NCBI GenBank assembly: GCA_963377175.1
Contig: CAUJNA010002112.1
Span: forward strand, 2,062,249-2,126,248
DNA: 64,000 nucleotides
Direction of reading: 5' to 3'
Source: Effrenium voratum
Lineage: Eukaryota; Sar; Dinophyceae; Suessiales; Symbiodiniaceae
Made by a program: the position numbers and the translations under genes. This document shows positions 1 through 10,900 of this stretch, piece by piece; position 1 is the stretch's first letter, and the number at the start of each line of letters is the position of its first letter. The notes beneath the pieces are model-generated. The model was given only the letters and a program-made list of their open reading frames with translations. It did not search any database and was not told where the DNA came from.

Positions 1-477
1 ACATCAGGGGCCCGTTTTCTCCAAGAGTTGACGCTACCCCCAAACCACTACCCCCCAAGCCAAAGATGGTATGAAAGCACTTACATAACCGCTATATCTG
101 GGCAACATTTCCCATCGCAAGACTTACACCCATCTGGGGCCCATCAACAACATATTTCCTCCCCACCAGCATGGTTCTAAGAATCCTTCACGAAGGTTCT
201 AAGAAACTTTCCTGAGTCTGAACGGTTATTTTTTTCTGAACAATCTTTCGGAGAACCCACTTAAGGGTCGAACTTCCTATTTGACACACTGGTGCGTCTT
301 GTTTCAGGAGATCCCCAATATGGATTTCGGTTGTCCTTTTGGTTTTCCCATGCTTGGGGTCGAAATCCCCATTTGACACATGTCTGAAAACTCAGGGGCC
401 GCCAGAAAATGGCTTCGAATTCTTTTTAGCTTGCCTTCAACCCACAAAGAGGTACCAACTCCAAAGACACACTCATG

Positions 478-602
478 CTGTGGATGGACGAAATCCGTTC
501 GCACCACTTTGAAACCATGGGAAACCACTGTTTGTTGGTATTTACAGGGGAATCAGACCATTCCAGGCTTTGTTTGGTGGTGCAGGATTTCGTCCATCCA
601 CT
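478..602. repeat. Inverted-repeat (MITE-like) element, family A, copy 1
   Basis: An element of about 125 bp bounded by terminal inverted repeats: CTGTGGATGGACGAAAT on the left, ATTTCGTCCATCCAC on the right. Its interior carries the family signature, a CCATGGGAAACCA core and then TTTGTTGGTATTTACAGGGG. Other copies or fragments lie near 800, 1010, 5280, 14030, 27399, 37871 and 59741. No protein is encoded, so it fits a non-autonomous DNA element (inference). Confidence 0.8.
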
Positions 603-870
603 GTGTGAATAGGCATTCGGACCCAGGTCCTTTTTGGATTTGCCTAACCAACCTTTCAGCTCAGGAAAGGTTGGGTCCTTGGCTGAACCACTTTTTATCT
701 CCACCCCCTTGTAAATGGAATTCCCACTGGTTCTTTGGGGAAGACTAGATACTGAAATTGGGGGGCCTTTCACCCCCTCCTCCTCAAGGTACTGTACTTG
801 GAAAGCATGGTTGAAACCATTGTTTGTTGCTATGTACAGGGGAATCGAATCATTCCATAGTTGCTTAGGT

Positions 871-954
871 GCAGGATTGCGTCCATCCAAGGTAGGTGTG
901 GTTGTTTGTTGTGTTTGCTGGTGGTGCTCCTTTTAAATCCTTCTCAAACCACCA
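871..954. repeat. Direct duplication, unit 1 (family A-derived)
   Basis: An 84-bp segment repeated with few changes at 1010-1093. Each unit starts with GCAGGATT and CGTCCATCCAAGG (the right end of family A), continues through GTGTTTGCT and GGTGCTCCTTTTAA, and ends TTCTCAAACCAC. The offset is 139 bp, so this is a local duplication or two neighbouring insertions. Confidence 0.75.
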
Positions 955-1009
955 AATGGGGTTACCAAGCAGGGAATGTATGGCTGTAGTTGTCAAACAC
1001 CTAAGAAGC

Positions 1010-1093
1010 TGCAGGATTCCGTCCATCCAAGGCAGGCGTGGTTGATGGTTGTGTTTGCTAGTGGTGCTCCTTTTAATGTCCTTCTCAAACCAC
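1010..1093. repeat. Direct duplication, unit 2 (family A-derived)
   Basis: Second unit of the duplication described at 871-954. It is followed at about 1097-1145 by another family A fragment (ATTCCCCTGTAA and following bases) lying in reverse orientation. Confidence 0.75.
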
Positions 1094-1461
1094 AAACCCT
1101 GGAATGAGTTGATTCCCCTGTAAGATATGAACAAGGTTTCCAGCGTAGTTTCAGCGTCAAACTGGTGAAGGAATGCGTCCATCAAAGTATCTCTCCTTGG
1201 AAGTAATCTTGGCCCACCAACAACACGTCGCCATCCCTTCTCCCATATCCCTGATTGTTTTTCTCTGAGTTGCGCGGGCTTCCTTTCCAAAGTGGGGGGG
1301 ATCACTTGAGCCACAATCAAAACCCGGGCAGATGAAGGGTAGTAAGATATGATCCCAATAATAAATAGCTGTGGTCGCCTTCTCAATTCTTTACATGGTT
1401 CTGGGATTTCGACCATTTTGATACGGGGTTTTGATTGTGACTCACTTGTTGCAACGACGAG

Positions 1462-1552
1462 GACAAGATCTCCTTCGTTCCCCGCCGCGTGCGGCGCCGT
1501 GCGCTGCGCGCCTACACCTCGCTTCGGCGCTGCCTGCAGGCCGCTCATTTGG
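1462..1552 (+). CDS. Exon-like segment of an unassigned + strand gene (u1)
   Basis: A GC-rich island opening directly after an AG|G acceptor (AG at 1460-1461), read in phase 0. It encodes a very basic peptide that starts DKISFVPRRVRRRALR and continues into YTSLRRCLQ. Third codon positions are strongly G/C, unlike the flanks. Possible donors are a GT after 1552 or a GC after 1539. No protein family is recognised. It may join the equally charged segments at 3320 and 3800. Frames on the other strand are also open, so strand rests on codon-position bias and splice-like borders. Confidence 0.45.
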
Positions 1553-3319
1553 GTTCTGTTCGATTCAAGCCAGTTGGTCTTTTTGGGGGAGCCCGAAAAA
1601 AAATTGGCTTTGGTTGTCCTCGTATTTTCCTCTTCAAAACCACAAAAATGAAGGTACTCAAAAAAAAGAGAGACCTGGTTGCGGGTCAAGAATGGTCTTA
1701 AGGGGGTGCGAACACCTGGCGGTTTGCCCTTGGCTTCCCTAACCCCAAAAGGGCACCAACTCTGAGTACTGTGAAAGAGACAGCCCCAAATACATATGCA
1801 ACATAGGAAATGGAAAATGTAAACATCGGGGTTGATCAATACTCCGTTCGGCCCCAAACATAACCATGTAAAAATGATCTGTTCCTTTTAGTGGGACATA
1901 TCATCTCTTTCTGTGCTTTCCCTGATGGTCATCCAAGGCAACCTGGCTTGGATCCCTAATCCTTGGACGAATGGATTTGCTCGAAAGGCCGCCCCCTTGG
2001 ATCGTGGTGTTCCAATAGGGATTATGGATTGAGATTGGCCAATTTTGAACCGCCCAACTTGTTGTTGTCCTTATCCGGGGCATCCTAAACGGGTTCTAAC
2101 CAAAGGGTTTCCAGCTCACACCTTTCAGTACAGCTATGTAGCATCCTAGAACCCATTCGGCAGAAGCACCCATTTAGGGCACCCAACTTTTAGTTTCGAC
2201 TGGTGAGCCTGTATTCTGAAAGGTCCATGTATGTTTAAGCCGGCCTGATAGCATTTGGTTGCCACATTGAAATGAGTTTCTGTTTGGTGGGGTGCAGTAC
2301 CCTGTTGGGCCTCAGGGTGTACCGTTTGTGAGGGTCTATCACCAGACAATTGGAAAGATCGTTTTAGACTACGTTATATCTTGGCGAAATATGTGGTTAC
2401 CTAAAAAAGTGGTTGCCCCATTTTCTCTTATGTCAATCTTGTGTCTCAAAAGATGGCTTAAAAGGGCACGAATCATGGCGACCGATCGATGGAGGTATGA
2501 GAGATGCCTTGAAGGTCGCAGGGGGAAATGGGTGGCTCGTCTCGGTGTTGGGTTTTAAGGGGAACTAAAGGGAAAGCCGAAGCCTTGTCTGCCCTTTTTT
2601 TTTTTCCTTTTTTTTTGGGGGGTCCCCTAAAGCACCCAAACATATGGCCAAGCACTTAGTGCACGGGAGAGAAGCCCAGGATTAGCCCAAGACAAGGCCA
2701 GGACACGCCTTAGCCCGTGATAGGCTTGTAGGGTTTGAGGCATCGACCTATATGGGGAGCACTGGGACTGCAACTTGGCTGATTGCATACGTCCACAATA
2801 TGATTGTGGAGCCAAGGAAGCTGGTTTCAGCCAGGACAATGCCATTGGTTGCTTAATGGTTCGCCATCTAGTGGTTCGCATGTTTTATGTCGTTTTAGGT
2901 TTGGCAACCCAGAAAAGGCTTAAACAATATAGGTGGCTTGTGGGCTTCCCTTCAAAGCACCCCACATCAGCCGCGCCAAGAACAGACGCCTCAGCCACAG
3001 ACGAGGTCCGTCAAACACCACCCTACATGCAGCCATTTGCCTTTTGGGTTGCCCTGGTGACCTACGAATCAAAGGGAAGTGGAATCACGCCCAGTGCTTG
3101 CAGGCAAGCCACTATAGTAGGCTTGCCCAGGAGAACTATCAATGGTGGAGGTAAGGATTGCTGGGCAAGCCTACTATAGCAATTGTGGTTTTCCTTTTGC
3201 TGTCCCTTCAAACCCACCAAAAAAGGGACACCCTCAAAAACGACCCTCATATGGAATCACAGGGAACTATCAGGCGCTCGACGGAAAGTGCAACGTTCTC
3301 CTCTCGACCATTTTCGGAG
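1553..3319. other. Intron-like or intergenic stretch
   Basis: Nothing supportable as coding. Base composition is mixed, with a T-run passing into a G-run at 2597-2622, a junction type that recurs through the window. Treated as intronic or intergenic. Confidence 0.4.
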
Positions 3320-3404
3320 GTCTGGCAGAAGCGCCTGGACAAAGAGGCGGAGAAGAACCGCTGGCGGCGCTGGCGCATGCAGCTGAAGCCCCTCGATTTG
3401 GGTC
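3320..3404 (+). CDS. Exon-like segment of an unassigned + strand gene (u2)
   Basis: Follows an AG|G acceptor at 3318-3319. In phase 0 it reads VWQKRLDKEAEKNRWRRW, then RMQLKPLDLG, a charged amphipathic sequence with G/C-biased third positions. A GC donor inside it (after 3381) would join in frame to the segment at 3800, giving RMQ followed by HAQKQ. A GT donor near 3404 is the alternative. The function is unknown; the composition suggests a helical, perhaps nucleic-acid-associated, region (inference). Confidence 0.5.
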
Positions 3405-3799
3405 GGTGTGCGAGCTTGTTTTGAGTTGGAATCCCCTTTTTGGGGCCAGACGTACCCAAAGGGGGTGGTTGCCACCGGAGTCGACGTGAGACATCTTGGC
3501 CCTTCAAACCTATATTTGTTGTTTTCTTTAAACAAATCTAATGTATTGAGGAGGTGGATCTTGGCCTTGCATATTGGTGTCTCTTTGTTTTCTTTGTTTT
3601 ACGTGTACCGATCTTTGGGGTGTTTTCTAAAGGCGAAGAAAAGACACCAACTTTGAGGGTGCCCTACTTTGAGACAAGCCCATATTAGTCAACTGGATGA
3701 AAATGACGACTCGCCACTTTTCCCGTGTCCTCTTGTCATACAATCCTCCCACCCCCGGCCCTCGCCCAACCCCTAGACCTAAACAAGACGCCCCGTGAG

Positions 3800-3906
3800 G
3801 CATGCGCAGAAGCAGGCCACCCGCGAACGCCGCGAACGCCGCGAGCCGCGCCAATCCCGGAGGCGTGGAGCCGAGCGAAGAAACCAAAGCCGCACCTTTT
3901 CCCTAG
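3800..3906 (+). CDS. Exon-like Arg/Glu-rich segment of an unassigned + strand gene (u3)
   Basis: Opens after AG at 3798-3799. The frame continuing from u2 reads HAQKQATRERRERREPRQS, then an Arg-rich tail, and a GT donor candidate follows 3906. Direct repeats of CGAACGCCG give the ERRERRE periodicity. Another + frame gives Pro/Thr-rich text, so the frame is inferred from continuity with u2 and from G/C third positions. No family is recognised. Confidence 0.4.
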
Positions 3907-3934
3907 GTCACCCAGCAGTGCCCTTTCTCACCCT

Positions 3935-4022
3935 TTTTTGGGGGAGGGTTCCCCTACTAAAATAGGCTACAGAAAAAAAGGGGTACCCTTATTCTAGCCT
4001 CTCTACTGGAGTACCTACTGTA
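3935..4022. repeat. Interspersed repeat family B, copy 1
   Basis: About 85 bp. Recurrent blocks in order: GAGGGTTCCCCTACTAAAAT, AGGCTACAGAAAAAAA, GGTACCCTTATTCTA, CCTCTCTACTGGAG. Further copies lie at about 14425, 19590, 32145, 32518 and 45995. It has no coding capacity. The conserved CCTCTCTACTGGAGGACCTAG end suggests one mobile or amplified element (inference). Confidence 0.75.
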
Positions 4023-5532
4023 GGATCTAATATAGTTCCCCTTTCTTGGAGAGACGTTCGTTCTTTTTGGGGGTGGGGACATTTTGAGTGTCCGATGTGC
4101 CCATGTCTCGTTTCAGAGGGGGGTGCCGCTTTTGCCCGGTAGCTTTGCTTGAAGTTTTTCGAGCGGATTCGCGTCCGAAAGGTTTTTTTTGTGGCATCCC
4201 CAACCTCCAACTGGAGGTCGTGTATCCGCCTTTCTAAGGGAAAATGCATGAGGAGCCACAACCGGGCGTGCAATTCTCTTGCATGGGGGGTTGTAACCCA
4301 ACTAGTCTGTATGGGCCAGAGTGGTCGAACGCACACACGCATGTGGCTTTAGGTGTCTGAGAAATCGTTGCTGTTAAACGCATGGGATCCTGCAGGGAAG
4401 CTTCATGCTTCTTGAGGGTTACTTTTATTTAGAAGGTTTCAGTTTTTGGGCGGGTATCTCAAGCCACGAAATGATTGCTTCGATCCTGGGCTTTCCAAAC
4501 GAACGTGCTCCTTGTTGTTTGCCGACCTGGGAAGCAGGTAGTTAGGTAAACAAGGTCTCAATGGGGTGTTTTAGGTGTTGTGCTACACTGAACATAGGGT
4601 AACAAGTAAGAAACAGTACGTGTAGAAAGGTATGTTGCGTCTCTTTGAATGGAGCAATAAAGAAAAGGTATTCAAGGGAGACAGCCCAGACAGTCTTAAA
4701 TTCTATGGGCATTCCTTTGTGTTCAATGTTTCCGCACCTTGGCACCTTGGTGTTTTCCCATGACAACGGTTCTCCACCGCCCCCCCAAGGTTGCCAGTGG
4801 TGTCCTTTTTTCCTTTTTTGGGGGGAAGCGGGCCCCTTTAAACTCAACCAACCCAAAAAAGGATGCCCATTTTTCCCCATGACTACTGGGCATCTAGCCC
4901 CCGCCCCTTTGTTGCGCAACCCTTAAAAGCATTAAAGCGTTGAGAGAGAACACGAGGAACTGCCTTTTGGCCGGGGCACAGCATCTGCTTTCTAACCGAA
5001 TCTTCTTTCGACTGAGAATCCATATCCTGAAAACGTCGGTTTTGAGTCTTTGCCCGCACCTCTGGTATCCTGTTGTACGCTGTTTGCTGGAGGTTCCAGC
5101 TTGCACCATTAAAGAGCATGTAGTAGCTTGGAACCCATTTAGTCAGACACCATTTTGGGTTGCGACCGATTTGTCGGGAGGAAGGGTCCTGTTTCGTCCT
5201 TTGGGGAAGGATCAGGATTCAAATCAGCAGGATCTCCAATGCACTGGAATACCGCAGTAGTTGGCTGAGCTGAAGACTACTGTGGATGGACGAAACCCTG
5301 GACCACCAAAGAAACCCTGGAATGATAATTCCCCTGCGAATATGAACGAACAAATGTTTCCCATGGTTTCAAAGTGGTGCAGGATTTCGGGCTTCACGAT
5401 GGGCCAAAAGATTGGCACATGGCGGTGGAAGTTCTTTGTACCAGAAATGCTTGTCATATCAGGTAACTTATCTTGTCCATTGTTTGTTTCTTTAGCTTTT
5501 GTCGTGCACCGCTTTTGTTGATTTAGACGTGT

Positions 5533-5533
<1 letters not shown>
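4023..5533. other. Non-coding stretch with repeat fragments
   Basis: No exon supported. Around 4795-4885 lies a divergent family E copy (T-run to G-run junction, GGGCCCCTTTAAACTCAACC block). A family A copy occupies 5280-5394. Confidence 0.4.
5280..5394. repeat. Inverted-repeat element family A, copy
   Basis: Left terminus CTGTGGATGGACGAAA, interior GAAACCCTGGAATGAT and CCCATGGTTTCAAAGTGG, right terminus GCAGGATTTCG then divergence. It is a full-length copy with an eroded right inverted repeat. Confidence 0.75.
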
Positions 5534-5591
<58 letters not shown>

Positions 5592-5675
5592 GGTGGGGGT
5601 GGGGGTGGGGGTGGGGGTGGGGGTGGGGGTGGGGGTGGGGGTGGGTGGGTAGGTAGGTGGGCAGGTGGGTGGGTG
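5534..5675. repeat. (GT)n followed by (GGGGGT)n array
   Basis: About 26 GT dinucleotides run directly into about 12 copies of GGGGGT and then GGTGGGTAGGTAGGTGG. The G-rich strand could form Z-DNA in the first part and G-quadruplexes in the second (inference). The His/Pro/Thr or Gly/Val open frames across it are low-complexity artefacts. Confidence 0.95.
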
Positions 5676-7479
5676 CGCGTATGACACAGCTCTCAGGTCT
5701 CGCAAGTTGCGAGCACCCACCGCGGTATCTGTTTGAATCGAAAAAGACGCGCCGCTTCGGAGTTGTTGGAAAAGCCGAAACGAGTATAGGCAGTGAACGT
5801 ACAAAGCAAGGGGAAAGAGAAAGAACAAAGCGGGAACCCACATACGCCCTTCTTGGAGGGTGCTTTGGGGCTAGTTTTGGGAAGGTTAGGGGACAGTCCC
5901 GGCCATAGGTGCAACTGAAACCCTTTTGCTTCTTCAAGTTTGGAGTCCTCGGGGCATCGATCGATTCGGGTTTCTGAAAGTGGGCTCGCTGGACACGCGC
6001 ACCCAACGCTTGCTTAGGTTCAGCGCTCACCAAGCAGCCAATTTGCACTCTTTCAAATCTGTGTTGTGTTTGGGGACACTCTCCAAAGAACCGGTCTTGT
6101 CTCTTAGGGCGGCAAGGGTTTCGTGGTTCACCATCCCGGCTTTGGATGAGGCCATTGCAAATTGCAGATTCCGGATTGTTGCTTGGAGGCTAGATGCGCT
6201 GCGTGGAGAGCGTCAGCACAGTGTCGCAATTTCATGGCTTCAACATGTGACGGGGTTGCTTGAGAGTAACTACAGGTGTCGCTCTAATTTACACATGGGT
6301 CTGTCATTTCTTGAAGGAACCCTCCAAAGGGTGGTTTTCATTTTGGTTTTCCAATCAAATAGCCAGAAAGCAGGGTACCCTCCCCACAAAAGGGGCAAAT
6401 CTTGACCGTGACACATGTGACTTCAACAGACAATAGGGTACCAACGCAACCAAAGACGAGCCCCCCAAACCAGATGTGTGTTGACCGGGACCTAACCCCA
6501 AGACCCGCCCTTCGGAACCCCGGGAAGCCCAACTTGGACCAAACTTAGGCAGAAGCCTCACGGCCGCTCCGGTGGGGAGCCCAGCGAAAGTGGCAAAGAG
6601 GTTGGGTGAGTTGTGGAAAGGAATGAGGGAATCAAACCCGAAGGCTTCTGTGACCATTTCCATGGTTGTTGTTGGGAAACATTTTACATTTCTGCTTAGT
6701 GTGGTTTCGTGGGAAATCTCCACTTAACTGCTAAAACATATCTTAATATTTTTTTTTGCTGCCCTTCCAACGTCAACCAAGTATGTCTTGGCCGTGGCGA
6801 TCGACCCCCAATTTCAACTAGGGCTGGTGAGAGGCTGTTGCGGTGCCTTTTGGGGGTTAGCGCCCTTTATCTATGCCCAACTATGGTTTGGCAATGGTGA
6901 TGCGATCGATTTTTGGAGGGTAGATTTTTGGGAGCATTTCAAAGCCAAGCTTTAAAAGGGACACCATTTTTTTTGGGGGGGGGTCCCTATCAGACATAAC
7001 GATGGGCCCATGGAAAAGGGACTATGCTGACAAGTTCCCGAATTGCTGGTGGACATCATTTGGGTGCGTGGCACCTGTTTTTTGGTGGTTCTAAAGGAAG
7101 CCCAACGGAAAACCACCATTCCCTACAACATGAAACACCCATTTCCATGCAGATTCATGGGCCTTTTGATTTGGAAGCGGCAACAGGTGTCCGTTCAGGC
7201 CAGTTTGGCTGAACATAGATGGCACGGGTTTCAGTTGCGTGCTCACAGCGCACAATCCCCCCCCCCCCCCTTGTGGTCTTCCCTCCATCCGATGGCATGC
7301 CTTTCAGCAAAATCGTCGGGGAAGGCGGTGAGCGTCCTCTTCTTGAAAACCCTCCCTTCAAGACTGGGTGTTCAAATCAACCCAGTTCTTTCTCGATGGC
7401 TCGCTCACTTTTCAGTTTGTTAGCAACAGAGGAATCTTTTTCAAGGCAGAACCACTTTTCTTGTTGAGCACTGCCTCAG
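5676..7479. other. Intron-like or intergenic stretch
   Basis: No exon supported. It includes a weak family E copy at about 7065-7140 (GGTGGTTCTAAAGGAAGCCC, then AAACCACCATT), a T-run to G-run junction at 6968-6987 and a C-run at 7256-7270 just upstream of the Gln-rich exon. Confidence 0.4.
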
Positions 7480-7905
7480 GTCATCCAGCAGCAGCCGTCT
7501 GGGCAGCTGCCACCAACCGGCACTCAGTCCTTCGCGCTCTACCGACCCCACCCACAGGCAAACCCGCGGCCGAGCCAACCGCCGCCGCCGGCCACACCCG
7601 CGCCTGCGCAACCGCAGCGCCCGCAAGCCCAACCCGCGCCGCCTACGCAGCAGCAGCAGCAAGCGCTGGCAGCGCAGCAAGCGCAGCTGGCGCAGGCGCA
7701 GCAGCAAGCGCAGCAGGCGCAGCAGGCGCAGCAGGCGCAGCAGGCGCAGCAGGCGCAGCAGGCGCAGCAGGCGCAGCAGGCGCAGCAGGCGCAGCAGGCG
7801 CAGCACCCACAGCCATCCCCTCAACAGCAGCCGCGGCAAATGCCGCCGCCGCACGGCCCGCAAGGCCTTCAAGGCCAAGCCCAACTGCGGCAAGGTCCGC
7901 CGGTG
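7480..7905 (+). CDS. Pro/Gln-rich exon-like segment with (QQA)n repeat (u4)
   Basis: Follows CAG|G (AG at 7478-7479) and stays open to a stop near 7977. It reads VIQQQPSGQLPPTGTQSFAL, then a Pro-rich stretch, then Gln/Ala text ending in about 11 Gln-Gln-Ala units encoded by a perfect 9-nt repeat, then HPQPSPQQQPRQMPPPHGPQ and QLRQGPPVVRQST. The 3' border is not fixed; GT donors lie near 7890 and 7915. This frame has the most G/C-rich third positions outside the repeat. The other frames would be an Ala-rich (+) or a Leu/Arg-rich (-) protein. Such P/Q-rich stretches are common in transcription and RNA-binding proteins, but no domain identifies this one. Confidence 0.55.
7694..7805 (+). repeat. 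Perfect 9-bp repeat (GCGCAGCAG)n
   Basis: A near-identical array of GCGCAGCAG inside exon-like segment u4, with an imperfect lead-in (CAGCAGCAGCAGCAAGCG). In the favoured frame each unit adds Ala-Gln-Gln. The purity implies recent expansion or selection to keep the unit. Confidence 0.9.
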
Positions 7906-7977
7906 GTTCGGCAGTCCACGCAGCAGAAGTGCGCCATGCCGCGCTTGATTTCCCGCTTCGCGGCTTTCTTTCTGTGA

Positions 7978-10900
7978 CTTCTCACGTTTTCAGGTCCACT
8001 AGGCCATTGAACAACTCATGGCAACTTTCGGCTCCTTCAAATGAGGCAGAGCCGTCCCATCACATTGTGGACCTCCTAAAGACTCACGGAAGCTCCTTGC
8101 AGAAAAGTTGGTTTCAAGGCTTTCGGTGGGCCTGGTATCCCATGAGTGTGGATTGGATGTCAAGAACTGAGGTCATTTTTCACCCCACTCCAAACCACGA
8201 AGGTGAAGGTCAAGAAGGTACTTTCAAAACAGACACACCCATATTTCAGGTAACCCTGAGTTGGTGGTTCGGATTGGTGGTTTGGGATTCGAACATGGGA
8301 AACCCCTCCTTAACCACCAAACCACAAATCCAAACCACCAAGTAGAGGGAAGCTGAATATTGTTCCGAAGGGGGCAGGCCCACGGTCAGTGTTAATACAT
8401 AATTGAACGGGCATCGCGGCAAAGAAGCAGGAAATCAAGAAAAGGCACCCATAGCGTGGCGTTTTTTGACACCCACTGGATTTCATGGCTCTACTTTGTA
8501 TGCACGTTTGAGGGATGTTGTTCAAGCCGTGTATCATATCAGCCGCGAACCTCGCTTCTCTCCTTCGTTGGAGGGGCCCGTTACCCTGGGCAAACTAGCG
8601 GCGTCAAGTTTGAAGTTTGTTCCGCGGGTTTGGTCTCAAAACAAGCTGTCCCACCATTTTGGGTCGTTGTCCTTGGGTTGCCCTTTAAACCAACGCAAAA
8701 AAAGGGTCCCCGTAGAAAAGACAAGCCCGATCTGAGGTTGAACCAGGGGTTCCCCGGCATTTTGGGCATCTACGCTAGCACGGAGAAAGCCTTGTCACTG
8801 TCCATTTGCTCGCGCATGTGTGCGCTTGTTTCCAGCACAGAGTTGCAACTTCTGAGGGTGTCCTGGGATTGCAACCGGGGAAATGCCCCAAAATTGCAAC
8901 CGCAGCACCCAATTTATAGTAGCAGAATTATCTAGCGCCTAGAAACCACTTGACATGTGCGCTGCCAGACGGCGCTTTGGGTTTTCAAGGGCAGCGGATC
9001 TGAATTCTTCGAGGCGAAAACTCTCACACAGAAGTGGGACAGGAGGCCCATGCATATATTGTTTTGCCGTTGGAGCTTCGTTCTACATAGCTATCTGCGC
9101 TTGAGTCACATGGTCATTAGACGACACACGATAAGGCAAGCCAGTTCGCGCGTTGCATCTTACATGCGCTGAGTCACAACATGACGAGATGTTTCGTTGG
9201 TACTGTCCTTTGCACCTTACGCAATGTATGCAGTAAAGGGCGGGCCGGGCTGGCTGTTGTGCTGGCGTTTGCGCGTCTCGTGTTGCGCAGCGGGGGTGAA
9301 GCGGTTCTTCCCTCGCGGCGCCGCTATGCCAGGTTATTATACGGAAGGTCAACCTTCAGAGTAATATTTGATATTACCACTACGTACGCCAAGTAACCAC
9401 CAAACGCTGCTTCTCCGCGAATATCAAAGCCATTTAAGGCCAGTTTGGGCATGTGCCAAAACAGCGGGTCCTTCCACACGTTACGTCGTTTGCGCAAGGC
9501 ACGAACGCGAAACTCCTTGATTGGGTGCGCCTTGTTGGTCTTCAAAAGCTTTAACTTTCTGGGCGGGAGCCAGCCACACAAGTTGGAACATGTCGTTTTT
9601 GTCTCAAACCGTGACAAATCTGACATCATTTCCCCCCCCCCGGGCCCGAATATTTAACCCACCCAAGCTGCAAAATCGGGGTCCCTTGTCACATCCTTCG
9701 CGACGCCAGTATTGGCGCCACCTTCCCGGCAGGGGAGCCAAGTTGCGAACCTCAGGGTTTGCAGCCGGATTAGCTGGGGGTCAAGACTTAGTTGCTCAAC
9801 CACGCAAGGTTCGTAGGTGTTCTTAGTTACCTTGTAGCTATGCTTCTACCCTATTTGCGAAGTTTCTTGAGCATCCAGGTAGGGCGCCCTTCGAACTTGG
9901 GCAAAGCAGAGCCACTCCGAGAATAAGCTGAGAAGAATGCTGCGCCCCTGCAAATTGGCGCAAAGGATGCATGGTTGCGACTGAGACTGGCCATTCCCCA
10001 TTCCCCACCGGGGGGGGGGGGGGGGCCGAGTAGTTGGAGATTGTTCCCGAACGGTCACTTTAAGCTGTATCTTGAGCAATCTGATCTGTTGTTTTGTTTG
10101 CGTTTGTGATTCCTTCTTTTGCCCCTTTGCTCCCTGACCGAGTGGGAGTGGTGTTCCTTTTTGAGGGTCAACGGGGTCTGCTTAATTAGCCACATAGTGC
10201 TGAGAGCTTTTAGGTCTTTCCTGACATTGATCGAGCATGTTTTGGCTCCCCCCACCAACCCAAACAATTGAGGGTCTCTAGGGAAACCGTTTGGAAATAT
10301 GAGGTTTGTTAGAACCTCCTTCACCACAATCATGCTGGATGAAGGCTTTACATGGAGTAAATAGATGAGGGCCACCAGAGGCCTGGACTCACGAACCAGG
10401 TGCACCATTTGGCTGTGAACTTCTATTGAGCTCGGTGTGGGGCCCCCAGTGAAAATTCACGGCCATTTGAAAGCTAATGGGCAAATCAGAAACTCCTTCA
10501 GCGCAGAGGCTACAACCAACGAAGCCACCAACATGCACTACAATGGCTTGCCTACGGCTGGTCGCCGACCTTTCCTGCAGATTGTGATGAGGTCTTGTCC
10601 TGAATGGTTTGTAGTGTCTGGGGTCTCCAAACACATTTTGGATTTTAGGGTTTACTGACTATTTCTCGGGTTGACTATGAAACAGAACCCAGAAAACCGA
10701 TTTTTGGTGTACAGTTTTTTCTTTCCCACAGTTATTGGTTTCCGGGGTATTCTTTTGAGATCGCATGGGTCGCTTCGCTTAGGCTGCGAGAAGATCGGAA
10801 GGCGACGGGCTGTACGTTTGCATGCTTGCCACTGTTAAGGTCTGTTTACCTTTTGCTTGGGTGCATCTACCCTTTGGTTGGGTATGGGAAACACGCGCTC

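Larger units (their letters stand above)
1..1461. other. Non-coding, repeat-bearing stretch
   Basis: No exon can be supported here. The stretch holds one full and several partial copies of inverted-repeat family A and a short direct duplication, annotated separately. Long open frames on both strands overlap these repeats and have no recognisable protein content. Confidence 0.5.

Noticed and set aside
865..1857. 330-codon open frame on the minus strand
   Set aside because: It overlaps family A repeats and the GC-rich u1 island, its composition shifts along its length, and no domain is visible. Treated as a chance open frame.
7368..8345. 325-codon Ala-rich + strand frame and 150-codon Leu/Arg-rich minus frame
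   Set aside because: Alternative readings of the 9-bp repeat. Outside the array the P/Q-rich frame has stronger third-position G/C bias and a splice-like entry.
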